A stretch of DNA of 64,000 nucleotides from Piezodorus guildinii (taxonomy: Eukaryota; Arthropoda; Insecta; Hemiptera; Pentatomidae): the NCBI GenBank assembly GCA_023052935.1, contig CM041294.1, positions 27,516,641 through 27,580,640 of the forward strand, given 5' to 3'. Below the pieces are notes generated by a model. It did no database searches. It had not been told where the DNA came from and saw nothing but the letters and a program-made list of their open reading frames with translations. Numbering within the stretch: the stretch's first letter is position 1; every line of letters begins with the position of its first letter. A program made the translations under genes and the position numbers. Positions 21,231-31,671 of the stretch are shown in pieces.

Positions 21231-22077
21231 TTTCACTTACCTATATATGAAATATATAAGGGAAAGTATTGCGATCGTGAAAATTTTCGAATTCAGTTTT
21301 CGACGGAAATACACGTTTTAGGGTCCAAATGACCAAGTACCCAAAAAAAAGTTGTCATAAAAAAAAACGAAAAGTCATACGAAACTGAAATTTCATATTT
21401 AAGACAACTATAAACCCGAGATGTTAAGCAACTTTTTCATCAAAATCGGCTAACCAGAAGAGCCACTGCATCGCCTTAACGATTTTCTCAAAAACGGCTC
21501 TAAGGATTTTGATTAAACTCGCTATATTGATGTAGAATTTAATGAGATTTAATATCATGTAGGTTTCATTCTGATTGAAATAGTCTGACAGAGCTTAAAT
21601 GCCGATATTTTACATTTTCTTCTTCTAAACTACCTTTAATATTGTAGATTCTATAAAAACAACATTATTATCTTGATAGCATTGATAATTAACAGCTAAA
21701 TAAGTAAGTTGAGTGAATTCGATAAACAACTAAAGGAGAAAATGAAAAATATATTTTTAATGCAATTTTTTGTTTTTGAACATAAGAACAGTAATATACA
21801 ATTAAAATATACCGTTGGAAAGCTAAAGGTTTTAGAAAAAATTTCATGTTATACACAAGCTTGTATAAGTTAATAAAGAGTGATGAAAAGCCGATAAAAC
21901 TTACTGAGTATTTTAGATAATAATATAATAGATTTTTATAATAAAACACATGTTTCTACGGAAATTCAATATGATTAATTATTTAACGGTTTCGCTCATT
22001 TTTATCTCTAACTGTATTTGAAAATTCGTTAATTGATTTTAAAAACCGGAGGTAAGTGAAACTCGTGTATTGCAGAT
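21231..22077 (+). repeat. H repeat copy, no GT tract
   Basis: It starts TTTCACTTACC with the longer hairpin form (arms around CTATATATG and ATATATA) and ends GGAGGTAAGTGAAACTCGTG. The (GT)n tract is replaced by an A-rich stretch near 21345-21370. The remaining body aligns throughout. Confidence 0.75.
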
Positions 22078-22534
22078 TTTTTTTCAATTATATCTGACAC
22101 TTTGACGATTTAGATATTAATACACAGGAAGCACTTTGGATGAGGGATGATCCAGAGAGGAATCACATGTAAATTATTCCAGCCACCCTCGACCCATGGG
22201 TATAGCGAGGCTCAGTATTTGATCCGACGGGTTCCGCTGGGTACAATATCGGCCTCCAAAATATTAACTTTGAAACTGTAATTGTATTATTGGGTTGAGG
22301 TATAGCCGAGCGAAAAAGGTTTTATTTTTAACGCCCTTCCCCAAAAAAAGAGTCCTCCCGCTCGCCTCATCTCCCCTCCTAAATAAAAAAAACGATATGA
22401 CACGAGATTTTAGAATAAAGGGATTGTGGTGGTATGAAACCAAAAGTGACGTTTAAAGGTGAAGAACTTTGATTTTTTATACCACTCAGAATAATATAAT
22501 TCTTTACGGATATTGGTAGTTTTTAAAATAAAAA
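22078..22534. other. Spacer between opposing H copies
   Basis: Unrecognised, GC-richer in places (22190-22260, 22340-22380). No frame of note. Confidence 0.35.
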
Positions 22535-22640
22535 ATCTGGTGCGTCCAACACACGACTTTCAATTACCTCCGTTGTTAAAACCAATTTAGGAATTTCCAA
22601 TTACATTTAGTGATAAAAATAAATCATTAAAGAATAATTA
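22535..22640 (-). repeat. H repeat terminal fragment, minus orientation
   Basis: Begins TCTGGTGCGTCCAACACACG, the reverse of the H far end, and stops after ~105 bases where a second H terminus starts. It is a head-to-tail partial tandem. Confidence 0.7.
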
Positions 22641-23460
22641 AAAAATATGATGCAGGCAACACACGACTTTCACTTACCTCCATTTTTAAAATCAATGAAA
22701 GCTAGAGATAAAAATTAGTGAAACTATTAAAGAATTAATTAAATTTAATTTATATAGAAACATGTGTTTTATTAAAAAATATATTATATTATTATCTAAA
22801 ATAATCAATTTTTTCTGCTCTTCATCACTCTTTATTAACTTTTACAGGTTTGTGCATTGGATAATATTTATTCTAAAATCTTTAGCTTTCCAACGGTTTA
22901 TTATACGTGTATATGACTGGTGCTATGTTAAAAATACAAAAATTGCATTAAACAAATATTTTTTCAGTTTCTCCTTTAGTTAGATATCGAATTCGTTCAA
23001 CTTATATATTTATTTGTTTTTCATCGGTAGTAACAAGATAATATATTTATTTTTATGAAATCTACGAAATTTAAGGGAATTTACAAGAAAAAAATGTAAA
23101 ATATCGGCATTCAAGCCCTGTCAGACCATTTTAATCAGAATGAAAACTAGATGATATTAAAGGCCATTAAATTTTACATCGATATAGTGAGTTTAATCAA
23201 AATCGTCGGAACCGTTTTCGAGAAAATCGAAAAAATGTGCAAAATGCATGTATAAAGTGGCTCTTCTAGTAAGTTAATTTTGATGAAAAAGGTTTTGTAA
23301 CGTCAAAGACGTATGTTTGTCTTAAGTATGAAATTTCTGTTTCATAGGACTTATCGTTTCCGCCCGGGAGTTACCACACACACAGACTTTTTTGCGGGAC
23401 TTGGTTATTTGGACTCAGGGGACCCTAAAATGTGTATTACTTATACTCGTATAGTAAGAG
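22641..23460 (-). repeat. H repeat copy, minus orientation, shortened hairpin end
   Basis: Runs from an altered TCTGG end through the body to CCGCCCGGGAGTTACC, a short (CA)n and GGACTCAGGGGACCC. The block between this and the hairpin is mostly deleted; only GTATAGTAAGAGAAAGT remains at the end. Confidence 0.7.
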
Positions 23461-23465
23461 AAAGT

Positions 23466-23565
23466 AAAATGTATTTCAATAGATATAGTTAGTTTTACCG
23501 ACTTTTCATTGGCCTTTACAAATCCCTGTATAAGATAGTATTTTTTCTAAAATCTTTAGAAAAAA
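23466..23565 (-). repeat. H repeat internal fragment
   Basis: About 100 bases matching the H body (TTAGTTTTACCGACTTTTCA ... TTTTTTCTAAAATCTTTAG), directly following the previous copy. Confidence 0.55.
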
Positions 23566-23772
23566 TCGTTCTATCGGCGTAGGTGGAATATGGTTAAAGG
23601 ATTGAGTGGAGCAGGACTCATAGCTTTATGGCTATGAGTTAAAGTTATTAAGGAGTTAAGGGAATTGTTTTGATACTTTTCTATTTTCCAGCTTTGATTG
23701 ATTTTATTATTTAATGCCTGTTACTAATATTTCTAATTATCTAAATTTGAAGTTATTTATGTTGAGCTATCG

Positions 23773-23996
23773 ATAAATAATATTTTTTTATTTTATTTTC
23801 TTCTCTATAATATGGTTATGATACTACACGGGCGATCCTGAAGGATTTGGAGGGTGTAATAAACTCATTAAATAATATTCAACAACAACAACAACAACGT
23901 TTTATTCCCTCATTGAGGTTATCCATTACTAACTAACAAAAACATATGTTTTTTACAATAAATATATACAGTGCTTAGTGTTATCACGTTATCTCA
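23773..23996 (-). repeat. 3' LTR of the deleted Gypsy element
   Basis: Aligns with 24388-24607, differing by a few substitutions and an (AAC)n length difference near 23880-23898. Confidence 0.8.
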
Positions 23997-24009
23997 CCTT
24001 CCCCCTTAA

Positions 24010-24237
24010 GCCTTCACTCTCGCCTTCATCTTCCTCGCTGACTGTACCAAATGTTTTCAGAATTTGGTCCACGTGCCTCTTCCAGGTAAGCTTGGTGCCT
24101 TCATGCCTCACCAGGTAAAGCTATTCTCCAAGCCTTCCTGTGACGACAGCTCGGATCCACTTGGTTCCCTTTCCTGACGGTGAGTCCCTGTAGTCGCGAA
24201 CATACACCTCTTCTCCTCGCCGGAACGCCATCTAACC
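24010..24237 (-). pseudogene. Gypsy pol C-terminal fragment
   Basis: Minus strand, from about 24230, reads MAFRRGEEVYVRDYR, then GTKWIRAVVTGRLG and, after a stop, LYLVRHEGTKLTWKRHVDQ. This is the region after the integrase catalytic core in some Gypsy polyproteins (FxxGDxVxVRDYR ... KWxxAVV ... WKRHVDQ). A stop and the loss of the core make it inactive. It ends next to the polypurine tract. Confidence 0.65.
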
Positions 24238-24379
24238 TATTCCCAAAACTGCACGAAGAAGCCAACTTTGTAACGCGAGCAAACCATTTCTTAATTGATT
24301 CCCCAATATCTTGTTTACTATTGTAAAAAATGTGTCGCTCCCTAAAAGTTGATACCTGCTGTGTAAACTGGCGTTTCAT
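24238..24379 (-). pseudogene. Gypsy gag fragment
   Basis: Reads KRQFTQQVSTFRERHIFY, DIGESIKKWFARVTKLASSC. The pattern RxxFxxRxQxxxESIxxWxxRVxxLAxxCxFG is typical of gag capsid regions in Gypsy elements. It lies directly after the 5' LTR, so leader and primer-binding site are missing. The frame changes at the junction with the pol fragment (about 24238). Confidence 0.65.
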
Positions 24380-24387
24380 TATCTATA

Positions 24388-24607
24388 TAGATAAATAATA
24401 TTTTATTTTCTTCTCTATAATATGGTTCTGATACTACACGGGTGCGCGATCCTGAAGGATTTGGAGGGTGTAATAAACTCATTAAATATAATTCAACAAC
24501 AAAAACAACGTTTTATTCCCTCATTGAGGTTATCCTTTACTAACTAACAAAAACATATGTTTTTTACAATAAATATATACAATGCTTAATGTTATCACGT
24601 TATCACA
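24388..24607 (-). repeat. 5' LTR of the deleted Gypsy element
   Basis: Starts TGTGATAACGTG at 24607 and ends near 24388, about 220 bases. It joins gag sequence directly. Confidence 0.75.
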
Positions 24608-25040
24608 GAGGGTCTTATCCGTTTGAGAAAAAAGTGGTTATAAATTATTATTAGATTACAGAAGTTAAAATAAAATAAAAAAATAGAACATCTGTTCTGC
24701 ATTAATAATATCTCAATTGATCGGCTGCCAAACTATGACGCACTAACGGTGACGTTATAGCCATACCTCCTAGGTCAGATATAGACGCCAGGCTATCCTC
24801 CTAGGCATGCTGCCTGTCAAAAGATTTATTCCACGTAAGATTGTACTAAATTCTTCCATTATTTGTGCTTGTTCAGTTATGAGAAAATTCTGCACGGTGT
24901 TTATGTTACTCATAAACTAAATTTGTTTTCCCGTGCTCATTGGTTTTCAATAATGTCCTTTTAAAGTGTGAGGATGGTTGACTGTTAATTGAGAAGAATT
25001 TAACTGGGAGTGCAGTCATCAAAACACTTTGTTTATTTGT
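24608..25040. other. Sequence without recognised feature
   Basis: No gene or repeat recognised. A CCTCCTAGG-type motif occurs twice at 24766 and 24798. Confidence 0.35.
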
Positions 25041-25078
25041 GCAAACGTTTCGGCCTAAATTTTAGGCCATCTTCAGGG
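25041..25078 (-). ncRNA. Hammerhead-like Penelope terminal motif, altered core
   Basis: On the minus strand: CUGAAGA, then a stem GGCCUAAA/UUUAGGCC, then GAAACGUU. A hammerhead core needs CUGAUGA before stem II and GAAA after it. Here the fourth core base is A, which should abolish cleavage. The layout matches the intact motifs at 33.3 and 62.2 kb. Probably a remnant of a different Penelope-like family. Confidence 0.5.
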
Positions 25079-25549
25079 TTATAAAACCAAAGATAACAAG
25101 TCTAAAGTCCTTTTGACGTGTTTGCAGATTCATGGTTAAATTAAAAAAAAAAAAATCATTCACAATATATATCGTGTAATTTAATAACACTATATTTTAA
25201 GGTTTTATTCTATTTTATAGTAGTGTATTTTTCTGGAGAATAAAAGCTTTATTTAAAAGTTAACTTGGAAGAATAATAATATGGAATAAATATCATGTAT
25301 TGGTTACACTGAAACTTCAAAACTAGACTCCTTGCATATAAATGAATTGATATGCCTGAAGGGTAGAATAAAAATCAACTATTTCGATTACTTTTCTGTT
25401 GTTGATTTTTTAATTAACCAGGAAATTCGTATAACTGTAGTTTACCACTTCGAATTGTTAATTACATTTTGAGATAGTTCAAAAATTATAAAAAACATTC
25501 TATTATGTAAACAGTTATATACTTAAAATATATGAAATCGTATCATACA

Positions 25550-25722
25550 TATTATTATGTACAAGGCTGCATTTTGCCTGATTGGATCAGGGAAATCCTG
25601 GATGGAGTCCAACAAACGATAAAGATATTTAAAATTGTAGATCAGGCAAGTTGATCGGTAAAGTTTAGCAAGAGCTTCATCGGTGAAGTTTCTTGCAACT
25701 TGATGAACCTCCGATGTTTCCT
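25550..25722 (-). other. Possible coding exon of unknown function
   Basis: The minus strand has a stop-free stretch of ~58 codons with ordinary codon and amino-acid use, unlike the AT-rich noise around it: SEVHQVARNFTDEALAKLYR, then TCLIYNFKYLYRLLDSIQ and DFPDPIRQNAALY. It has no ATG start. An AG before GAAACATCGG (about 25722) could be a splice acceptor, and a GT follows GCCTT (about 25567). I do not recognise the family. It could equally be a relic of a transposon protein. Confidence 0.3.
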
Positions 25723-25861
25723 TAATTTAAATGGCGAATTAAAGTATTAGTTGATATAAACGATAACTAAATAATCACAGTTAATAAATTGACCAATTAC
25801 CGGTTCGTTTCGTAATAAGTAAGTAAAATGTGAGTGTGTGTGTCTCTCGTCCATATATATA

Positions 25862-26776
25862 TTGGGTTCTGTCACATGAAATGTCCGTTTTCAAGGTAAA
25901 GGGTTTTTATTAAAAATACGATATGAAAACAAGATAATTTTATTCGAAGTATTTACCTTCTTTTTCTACACATTTTTCTCAACGTGACACCAACTTTCTT
26001 ATCCCCGAACTGAAAAACTCTGAGCTTTGAAGTGAAACAAAATCTGAAAACGCACTTTTCATTTGATTATCATTTTCAAAAATTTTTCCATTGACGAAGT
26101 TGTCTAAATTCCTGAACAAGTGGTAATCTGTTGGAGACAAGTCGGGAGAATATGGTGAGTGCGGAAGAACTTCGTAGCCCAGTTCTTTCAATTATTGCAC
26201 GGTATGTTTTGGAACATGGGGTCTTGCTGCCGCTCAGTGAGGTACCCATGTATCGAGCTTTTTTACTTTCCCAATACACTTTAAGTGTCTGGAAACGGTA
26301 GATACACTTGCATTTAGTTGTGCTGAGAGTCCTTTAACTGTTTGATAGGGGTTTTCTTCTACTGTATGTTTGAAGACATCGTTGTCTATTACGGACGGAG
26401 GTCTTCATCGGGGCAAGTTTTCCAAGTCGGTATCTCCAGCTGAAAACTTAGCAAACCAACGACGAATGGTCCGTTCATTAACACTCCCTTCCCCAAACGC
26501 CTTGCAAATATTTCTAGCGGCCTTAACTGCTGAATGGCCGAGTTTAAACACGTACAAAAATATTACTCAAAAATTGCGTGTTCCCATGTTCATATTTGGA
26601 GGTATACTAAAAAGTGGGTAATTGATTGGGAAGCTTAATTTTATAATACAGAGGTAGAGGATTAATAACTGGTTATTTTTAAATATGTAAACATTCGGAA
26701 GAAAACAACAGAGACCTGCAAAATCCTTTATGTATTTCAGACACTATAAAAACGGACATTTCATGTGAAACAACCC

Positions 26777-26778
<2 letters not shown>
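25862..26778 (-). mobile_element. Mariner copy M1, internally deleted, non-autonomous
   Basis: Inverted ends of about 28 bases (TTGGGTTCTGTCACATGAAA left; right end reads TTGGGTTGTTTCACATGAAA on the minus strand), with TA next to both ends. At 917 bases it is ~400 shorter than a typical mariner. The minus strand has the N-terminal DNA-binding region (frame-damaged), LDTWVPH, then jumps to ARPHVPK and ELGYEVLPHSPYSPDLSPTD, which contains the third catalytic Asp. The first two catalytic Asp residues lie in the missing part. Stops are also present. Confidence 0.85.

Positions 26779-26779
<1 letters not shown>

Positions 26780-26838
<59 letters not shown>
26780..26838. repeat. (TA)n microsatellite
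   Basis: About 29 TA units abutting the right end of mariner M1. Confidence 0.95.
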
Positions 26839-26845
<7 letters not shown>

Positions 26846-27462
26846 TTATATTATGGACGAAATAGAACATGTAGGGCCATTTACACACAAGGCTAAGAAC
26901 TGAAGCTGACAGCTGATACTAGTATAATAAATGAGGGTCTTTGTGAGGCTGATTAATGAGCTGCACTTTAAAGGGGGCAACGCTATTGGCTGCTGTAAAA
27001 AAGCAACAGCCAATCGACGAAGGCATTATTTTTTTAGCTGTTTGAGGTAGTCGTGAAAAATATAAACCACTTTTAACGTTGGATGCCTTAAGATTTTTTT
27101 TTACCCTTCTAGTTTACAATTTGTCCGTTTATTATAAAACTCTTTGATTTACAATTGGGTCATTTAAAATATGAAAATCGTTTGCAAAACTGACCTGTCT
27201 TAGTTATGAAATAAGATGTTGCACTGCAGATGTACCAGTATTGCATACATTGCTGATGCACTAGAGCAAAAACTCTATCCAACTATAGTATTTTCAGTTG
27301 TCGCTAAGGCGTTTGATGAAGTACGGCACTAGAGGCTTCTTTGTAAACTCAAAACAATCCTACCACATGGTATACATAAGTGCACATACTATCTTATCAT
27401 TTAATATTTTCTCTCTAACAGATTCTTCTCATTCCGTGTGATTTCTTCTCGGCGATTCCTTC
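26839..27462. other. Sequence without recognised feature
   Basis: Nothing identified. 27290-27330 (plus) reads a short SVVAKAFDE-like stretch resembling a reverse transcriptase catalytic region, too short to call. Confidence 0.35.
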
Positions 27463-27466
27463 GATT

Positions 27467-28788
27467 GAGACGTTGATTTCCAAAAGGTTTAAGGACATTT
27501 TTTAGATCTTGATATTTTGACATATTTGTATTCTAATGGTTTAGTTTTATCTAAATTCGTCATCAGATTTTATCTAAAGACATAAAAATCCTTTAAAAAC
27601 GTATATGAAAATTGCATTTCATTCCAAAAAGTACTAAATCCACATTTCATTTCATTCCGAAAGGTACTAAAAACATTTCCTTCCAAAACTTACTATATCC
27701 TATGTAAACTTATATAACCTTTTCTTTCATTTCCTTCCAAAAGATACTATATTTTCTATCATACGACAGAAGCACCTAAACCCGTAATATACCACCATTA
27801 ATTTATTTTTTGCTTCATTATGTGCATTTTTATTAGTTCCTTTAGCACGTCTTGAATCACTGCTATTATTTCGACCAATAGTTTCAACCTAATAATCAGT
27901 TTTTAGGCTGTTTTAAACAACTTAATTGCGTCACTTCGGCTCTCGTTGGTTCCCAATTAAATTAAGTTTTTTCATATTTCATCTTGCAGCCACATAAATT
28001 AGATATAAAAATATTCAGAAACTCACAATTTAATAGAATAATGGTATTTTATCCAGAAAATAGTTGGAATTAGAATTTCATAACCTTGATAAATATGAGA
28101 AGAAAAATTGTGCCTATTCTAACAATATAATTTTTTTTTTTTTTTTAAGATAAAAGACCAACATAAAGTTTAAAAGTTATTTATTTATTAGTCTTTATAG
28201 TTAAATATTGTTTACACGTAGTTAATAGTATAAATATTTGTTAAATTCACAGAAAGAATAAGTTAAAGTTCAAAACAAATTTCATAACTACATACTCTTA
28301 TTATAGTGCCAACAAATAAATAAAAGGTCCTTTGAATATTCGCTTTCTTTATGTAGAATAGATAATCACTGTAATTAACCAACAAAGATATTTCTCAGTG
28401 GGAGAATAAGGAAATATACATAATTTCGTAATTAACAATATAAAGACGTTAGTTATCGGTAATGTTATATGAGGAAGGTTATAGTTACTATTACCAAATT
28501 ACCGTTATATTCTTCTAAAAGGTACTATATCCCTTTTAATTCTTCCCAAAAAGTACTATATCCACGTTTCATTCCAAAAAGTATTATATCCATATTATAT
28601 TCTTCAAAAGACATTGAAAAAGTGCAATAATTCGGAAAAATAAGTTGGTAACACGCTTAAAAATCAACTTTATTTTAATAAAAAAGGAATCAAGTAAGCA
28701 GTTGCAGTGATAAATAAAGGACAGATTTTTTGCGTTTCCTGTAAAATTGTGTAAAGTAGATATAGTACCTTTTGGAAATCAACGTTTT
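27467..28788 (+). mobile_element. E2: second copy of the AATT-targeting TIR element
   Basis: Starts GAGACGTTGATTTCC (left flank GATT, a one-base change from AATT) and ends GGAAATCAACGTTTT followed by AATT (28789-28792). 1,322 bases, same order of internal motifs as E1: several TTCCAAAAGGTACT-like repeats on the left (about 27626-27755) and three on the right (about 28512-28595). No coding frame. Confidence 0.75.
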
Positions 28789-28792
28789 AATT

Positions 28793-29867
28793 GTCAAGTC
28801 TTAGTAAGTTTCGGAGTAACCCAAGAGACCAATTATAGAATACCTTTACTTTGCTTTTTATTTACAGATGACATTTAAGTTTACACTGACACTTTAATTG
28901 GTACACAGGTCTCACTAAATCTACAACACTTGGACCAATTAACACTACTGTAAATTGTAGATAATTCGACTGTACAGATTAAGTTGAAAAAAAAAGTACT
29001 GCGTAATATCTCATAGGATTAGGATCATCGTTGCATGGAATAGTATTTTTTGGCGAATTAAAATTGGTCCAGTATTTTTTGGAAAGTGCCGCGAACGGCG
29101 GACGGCGAAAGACAGATTTTTTTATTCGTTATTTTGGTTCTACGCATCTTGAAACGTAAGATCTCAAATTTTGAGGGGAAAGGGTGGTTGATTTTTTTTC
29201 AAGGATCATTATTGTACTCTATTCATGAAATAAACCTGGAAGCATTGAATCAATGTTATCAAAAAATATTCTTCTGAAATTATATTGAGCACTGGGAACT
29301 TCGGAGAGGGAGGATTGCCCTCTGCCGGATAAACTTTTTCAACTGGAAGGAATCCCATCTAAAAAAACAATCATTCCAGCGGTTGTTTTATTTCTTTGTA
29401 GCCAATAATCCCATCAGTAAACCGTTTCACAGTCCGAGGCAGATTTATTAGAGAAGGTTAAAAGTAACATTTTCTTTTCAAGAAGAGAAAGATATGATGT
29501 TTATACCAAGTTTCTTAAGAAACAATTTTTAATTTTCGAATTTGCATGAATATTGAGTGGTGTCGTAAAAAGATAATAATTACTTCCGATGTACTTTGCC
29601 ATCTCCTTATCTAAAGGGAAGCGCTATTAAGTTTTAAGTACTCCTAAGAGCTCCATGAATTGGTGATGTGGAGTAGAGCTACTGTAGTAAAGATATCCTG
29701 CCTAGTTTCTGTGTTATTGCATTCCTGTTACGTATGTATAAGATTTATCTTTACTCTCTAGAGTAAATGGATACTCACTATGGGATGAAGGAAGGGTAAG
29801 CTTAAAAAAAAAAAAAAAAAAAATAGAATATGTTATTTGTGCCATGAGTGATGCTTCTTCTATAGTT
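28793..29867. other. Sequence without gene; one short shared repeat
   Basis: Bases about 29134-29200 resemble, in reverse, 38988-39048 (CTACGCATCTTGAAA and CTCAAATTTTGAGG shared). Otherwise nothing recognised. A poly-A run lies at 29804-29823. Confidence 0.4.
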
Positions 29868-30066
29868 AATGAATTAATTTCGGACATACAAGTTTAACCC
29901 ATGGGCACTTAATATCTAAGGAGCTGTCCCGAGATGTCAGCATTGCAGGGAAACCCTGAAAATTACTCACATTTTCGAAGAATGTCCTTTTTACACAAGA
30001 AAATTGAACCAAAGGTGAATACCACTCAATGTCGCGGTTGTTTTGGGGAATGATGTAAATAGAATT

Positions 30067-30281
30067 CAAACCTGCGGTTGGTCTTAGGATTTTTTAAGGG
30101 GAGTAAAAAATTCTTAGTTATGCCGTCCTTCGGAGGGGACGTTAAAAGGTGGTCATGACCCTGTGCGATGTCAGGTACTCTTAATAAAACCTGGATAGGC
30201 AAAATTTAAGACTCCCACCGTAGCATCGTCCGATTAACCATAGTAGCATAAAAGTGACGTTAAACGAATAAACCTTAAACC
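30067..30281 (+). mobile_element. SINE copy S2, truncated at the B box, nested in LINE-C
   Basis: Starts at CAAACCTGCGG, inside the B box, so the A-box half is missing. Flanks TGTAAATAGAATT (30054-30066) and TGTAAAAAGAATT (30282-30294) differ at one base. The surrounding LINE-C sequence joins cleanly when the SINE is removed (compare 18160-18190). Confidence 0.85.
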
Positions 30282-30487
30282 TGTAAAAAGAATTGACGAA
30301 TTGATGTGCTTTCTTACTCAAATAAACTTTTACAAAAAGAGTTGACAATTTTATTTAACTATTATTATTATTATTAATTTAATTTAATTTTTTATTATTT
30401 TAAAATATATTTACTTAATTTATATTATTTTTATTTATTTTATTTTATTTTTAATAATTTTTTTAATATATATTTAATAATTTTAAG

Positions 30488-30545
<58 letters not shown>
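30488..30545. repeat. (TA)n microsatellite
   Basis: About 28 TA units within the LINE-C 3' UTR, flanked by T-rich sequence. Confidence 0.95.
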
Positions 30546-30548
<3 letters not shown>

Positions 30549-30840
30549 TTATTTATTTGTTATTATTTTTTATTTATTTATTTTTATTTTATTTTCTTTA
30601 TTTTAAATTTTATTTATCTGATACATATTTATCTTTGGCTAATGATGTTACATTTATTCTTACTATCGATTATTCGTATAGTAATTTGTTTTCAACTGTT
30701 TGTGTTTTGTTTTGCTTAAACTAAAGTCATTGTTCATTGTTTAACCTAAAATTGATTTTCTAAAATGAGTGTCTGGCACTGATGACTGTGATGTTTTGTG
30801 CCAATAAAATATAACAAACAACCAACCAATGAATTTATTT

Positions 30841-31210
30841 TGAACTGTTGTTGTGCGATAAACAAGCTTTCATCTTGTATTTTTTCTGTCATGATGACCA
30901 TAATTTAGAGAAATATTGACTATAAACTATGTGATTTTTGGCAGGGGTGAAAGCTTTGATTTCGTAACCATGGTAACGTTACCAACATGCTCTAGACTGC
31001 CGCATGCGCTCCTTGTAAACCTGTGTATAAGATATAGGATAACGATATCAATTTGTGTGAACATTATCGATACCAGTATAACATCAGCACAAAAATATCG
31101 ATATTTATAATACTTTATTTCGGTATTTAATTGAATTAAAATCAATTGCAAATGAATGAGTAAAAACATGGTAGATAAACTATGTCTTAGAACTTACCAC
31201 TTACTGTGTA
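30841..31210. other. Sequence without recognised feature
   Basis: Nothing identified. Overlapping frames on both strands lack known motifs. Confidence 0.35.
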
Positions 31211-31211
31211 T

Positions 31212-31671
31212 AAAGGCGGCGATACACGGTGAGTATTAGGGTATGTGTAGGTGAGGTGAAAGCAAGTGTTGTATGTGTTCACCAAAGTAGCAGGACAGGG
31301 GAAGCTTTTTTTTTTTTAAATAAATTTGGATAATGACATCAAATATTACTATTAGAAACATCCTATAATATCATTAAATATTGTTTTTTTTTAAAAGATG
31401 AGAAAACTAAATGATAAAGATATATCAAAACAAACAAGTATAATATACACATCATGAAAACATGTTTTATAATGTAGAAACTCGATTTTAAGAAATTGAA
31501 CATTATTTATAATAAAAGGTAAAAATAATAAATGATGAAATAATATAGAAAATTCAGTAATTGAATATTTATTATAATATGTTGAAAGTATGTGATATTC
31601 ACTTTCACCTACGAATCAGGAATTTCACGTCACCTACACATTCCCTAATTCTCACCGTGTGTCGCCGCCTT
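31212..31671. mobile_element. MITE with ~50-bp terminal inverted repeats
   Basis: Left end AAAGGCGGCGATACACGGTG and right end, read in reverse, AAGGCGGCGACACACGGTGA continue to match for about 50 bases (through GTGTAGGTGA). The 360-base centre is AT-rich and non-coding. Length ~460 and long TIRs suggest a non-autonomous DNA transposon. The target duplication is unclear, so the superfamily is open. Confidence 0.8.

Larger units (their letters stand above)
23773..24607 (-). mobile_element. Deleted Gypsy-type LTR retrotransposon, 0.84 kb
   Basis: Two similar LTRs (about 23773-23996 and 24388-24607) flank only ~390 bases. The minus orientation is set by a polypurine tract TTAAGGGGGAAGG (24009-23997) directly before the 3' LTR, which begins TGAGATAACGTG. 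The internal part joins a gag piece to a pol C-terminal piece, so almost all of the element is lost. No clear target duplication was found. Confidence 0.8.
29881..30827 (+). mobile_element. LINE-C copy 2 with nested SINE
   Basis: Flanked by AATGAATTAATTT (29868-29880) and AATGAATTTATTT (30828-30840), 12 of 13 matching. It begins in the same zinc-ribbon stretch as copy 1 (ACATACAAGTTTAACCCATG) and has frameshifts. The 3' end has the same TCTGGCACTGATGA ... TTTTGTGCCAATAAA motif. A SINE interrupts it at 30067-30281, and a (TA)n tract has grown in its 3' UTR. Confidence 0.75.

Noticed and set aside
26679..26888. Frames with long Ile-Tyr repeats (also near 37.1, 52.5, 55.6 and 57.3 kb)
   Set aside because: They are translations of (TA)n microsatellites.
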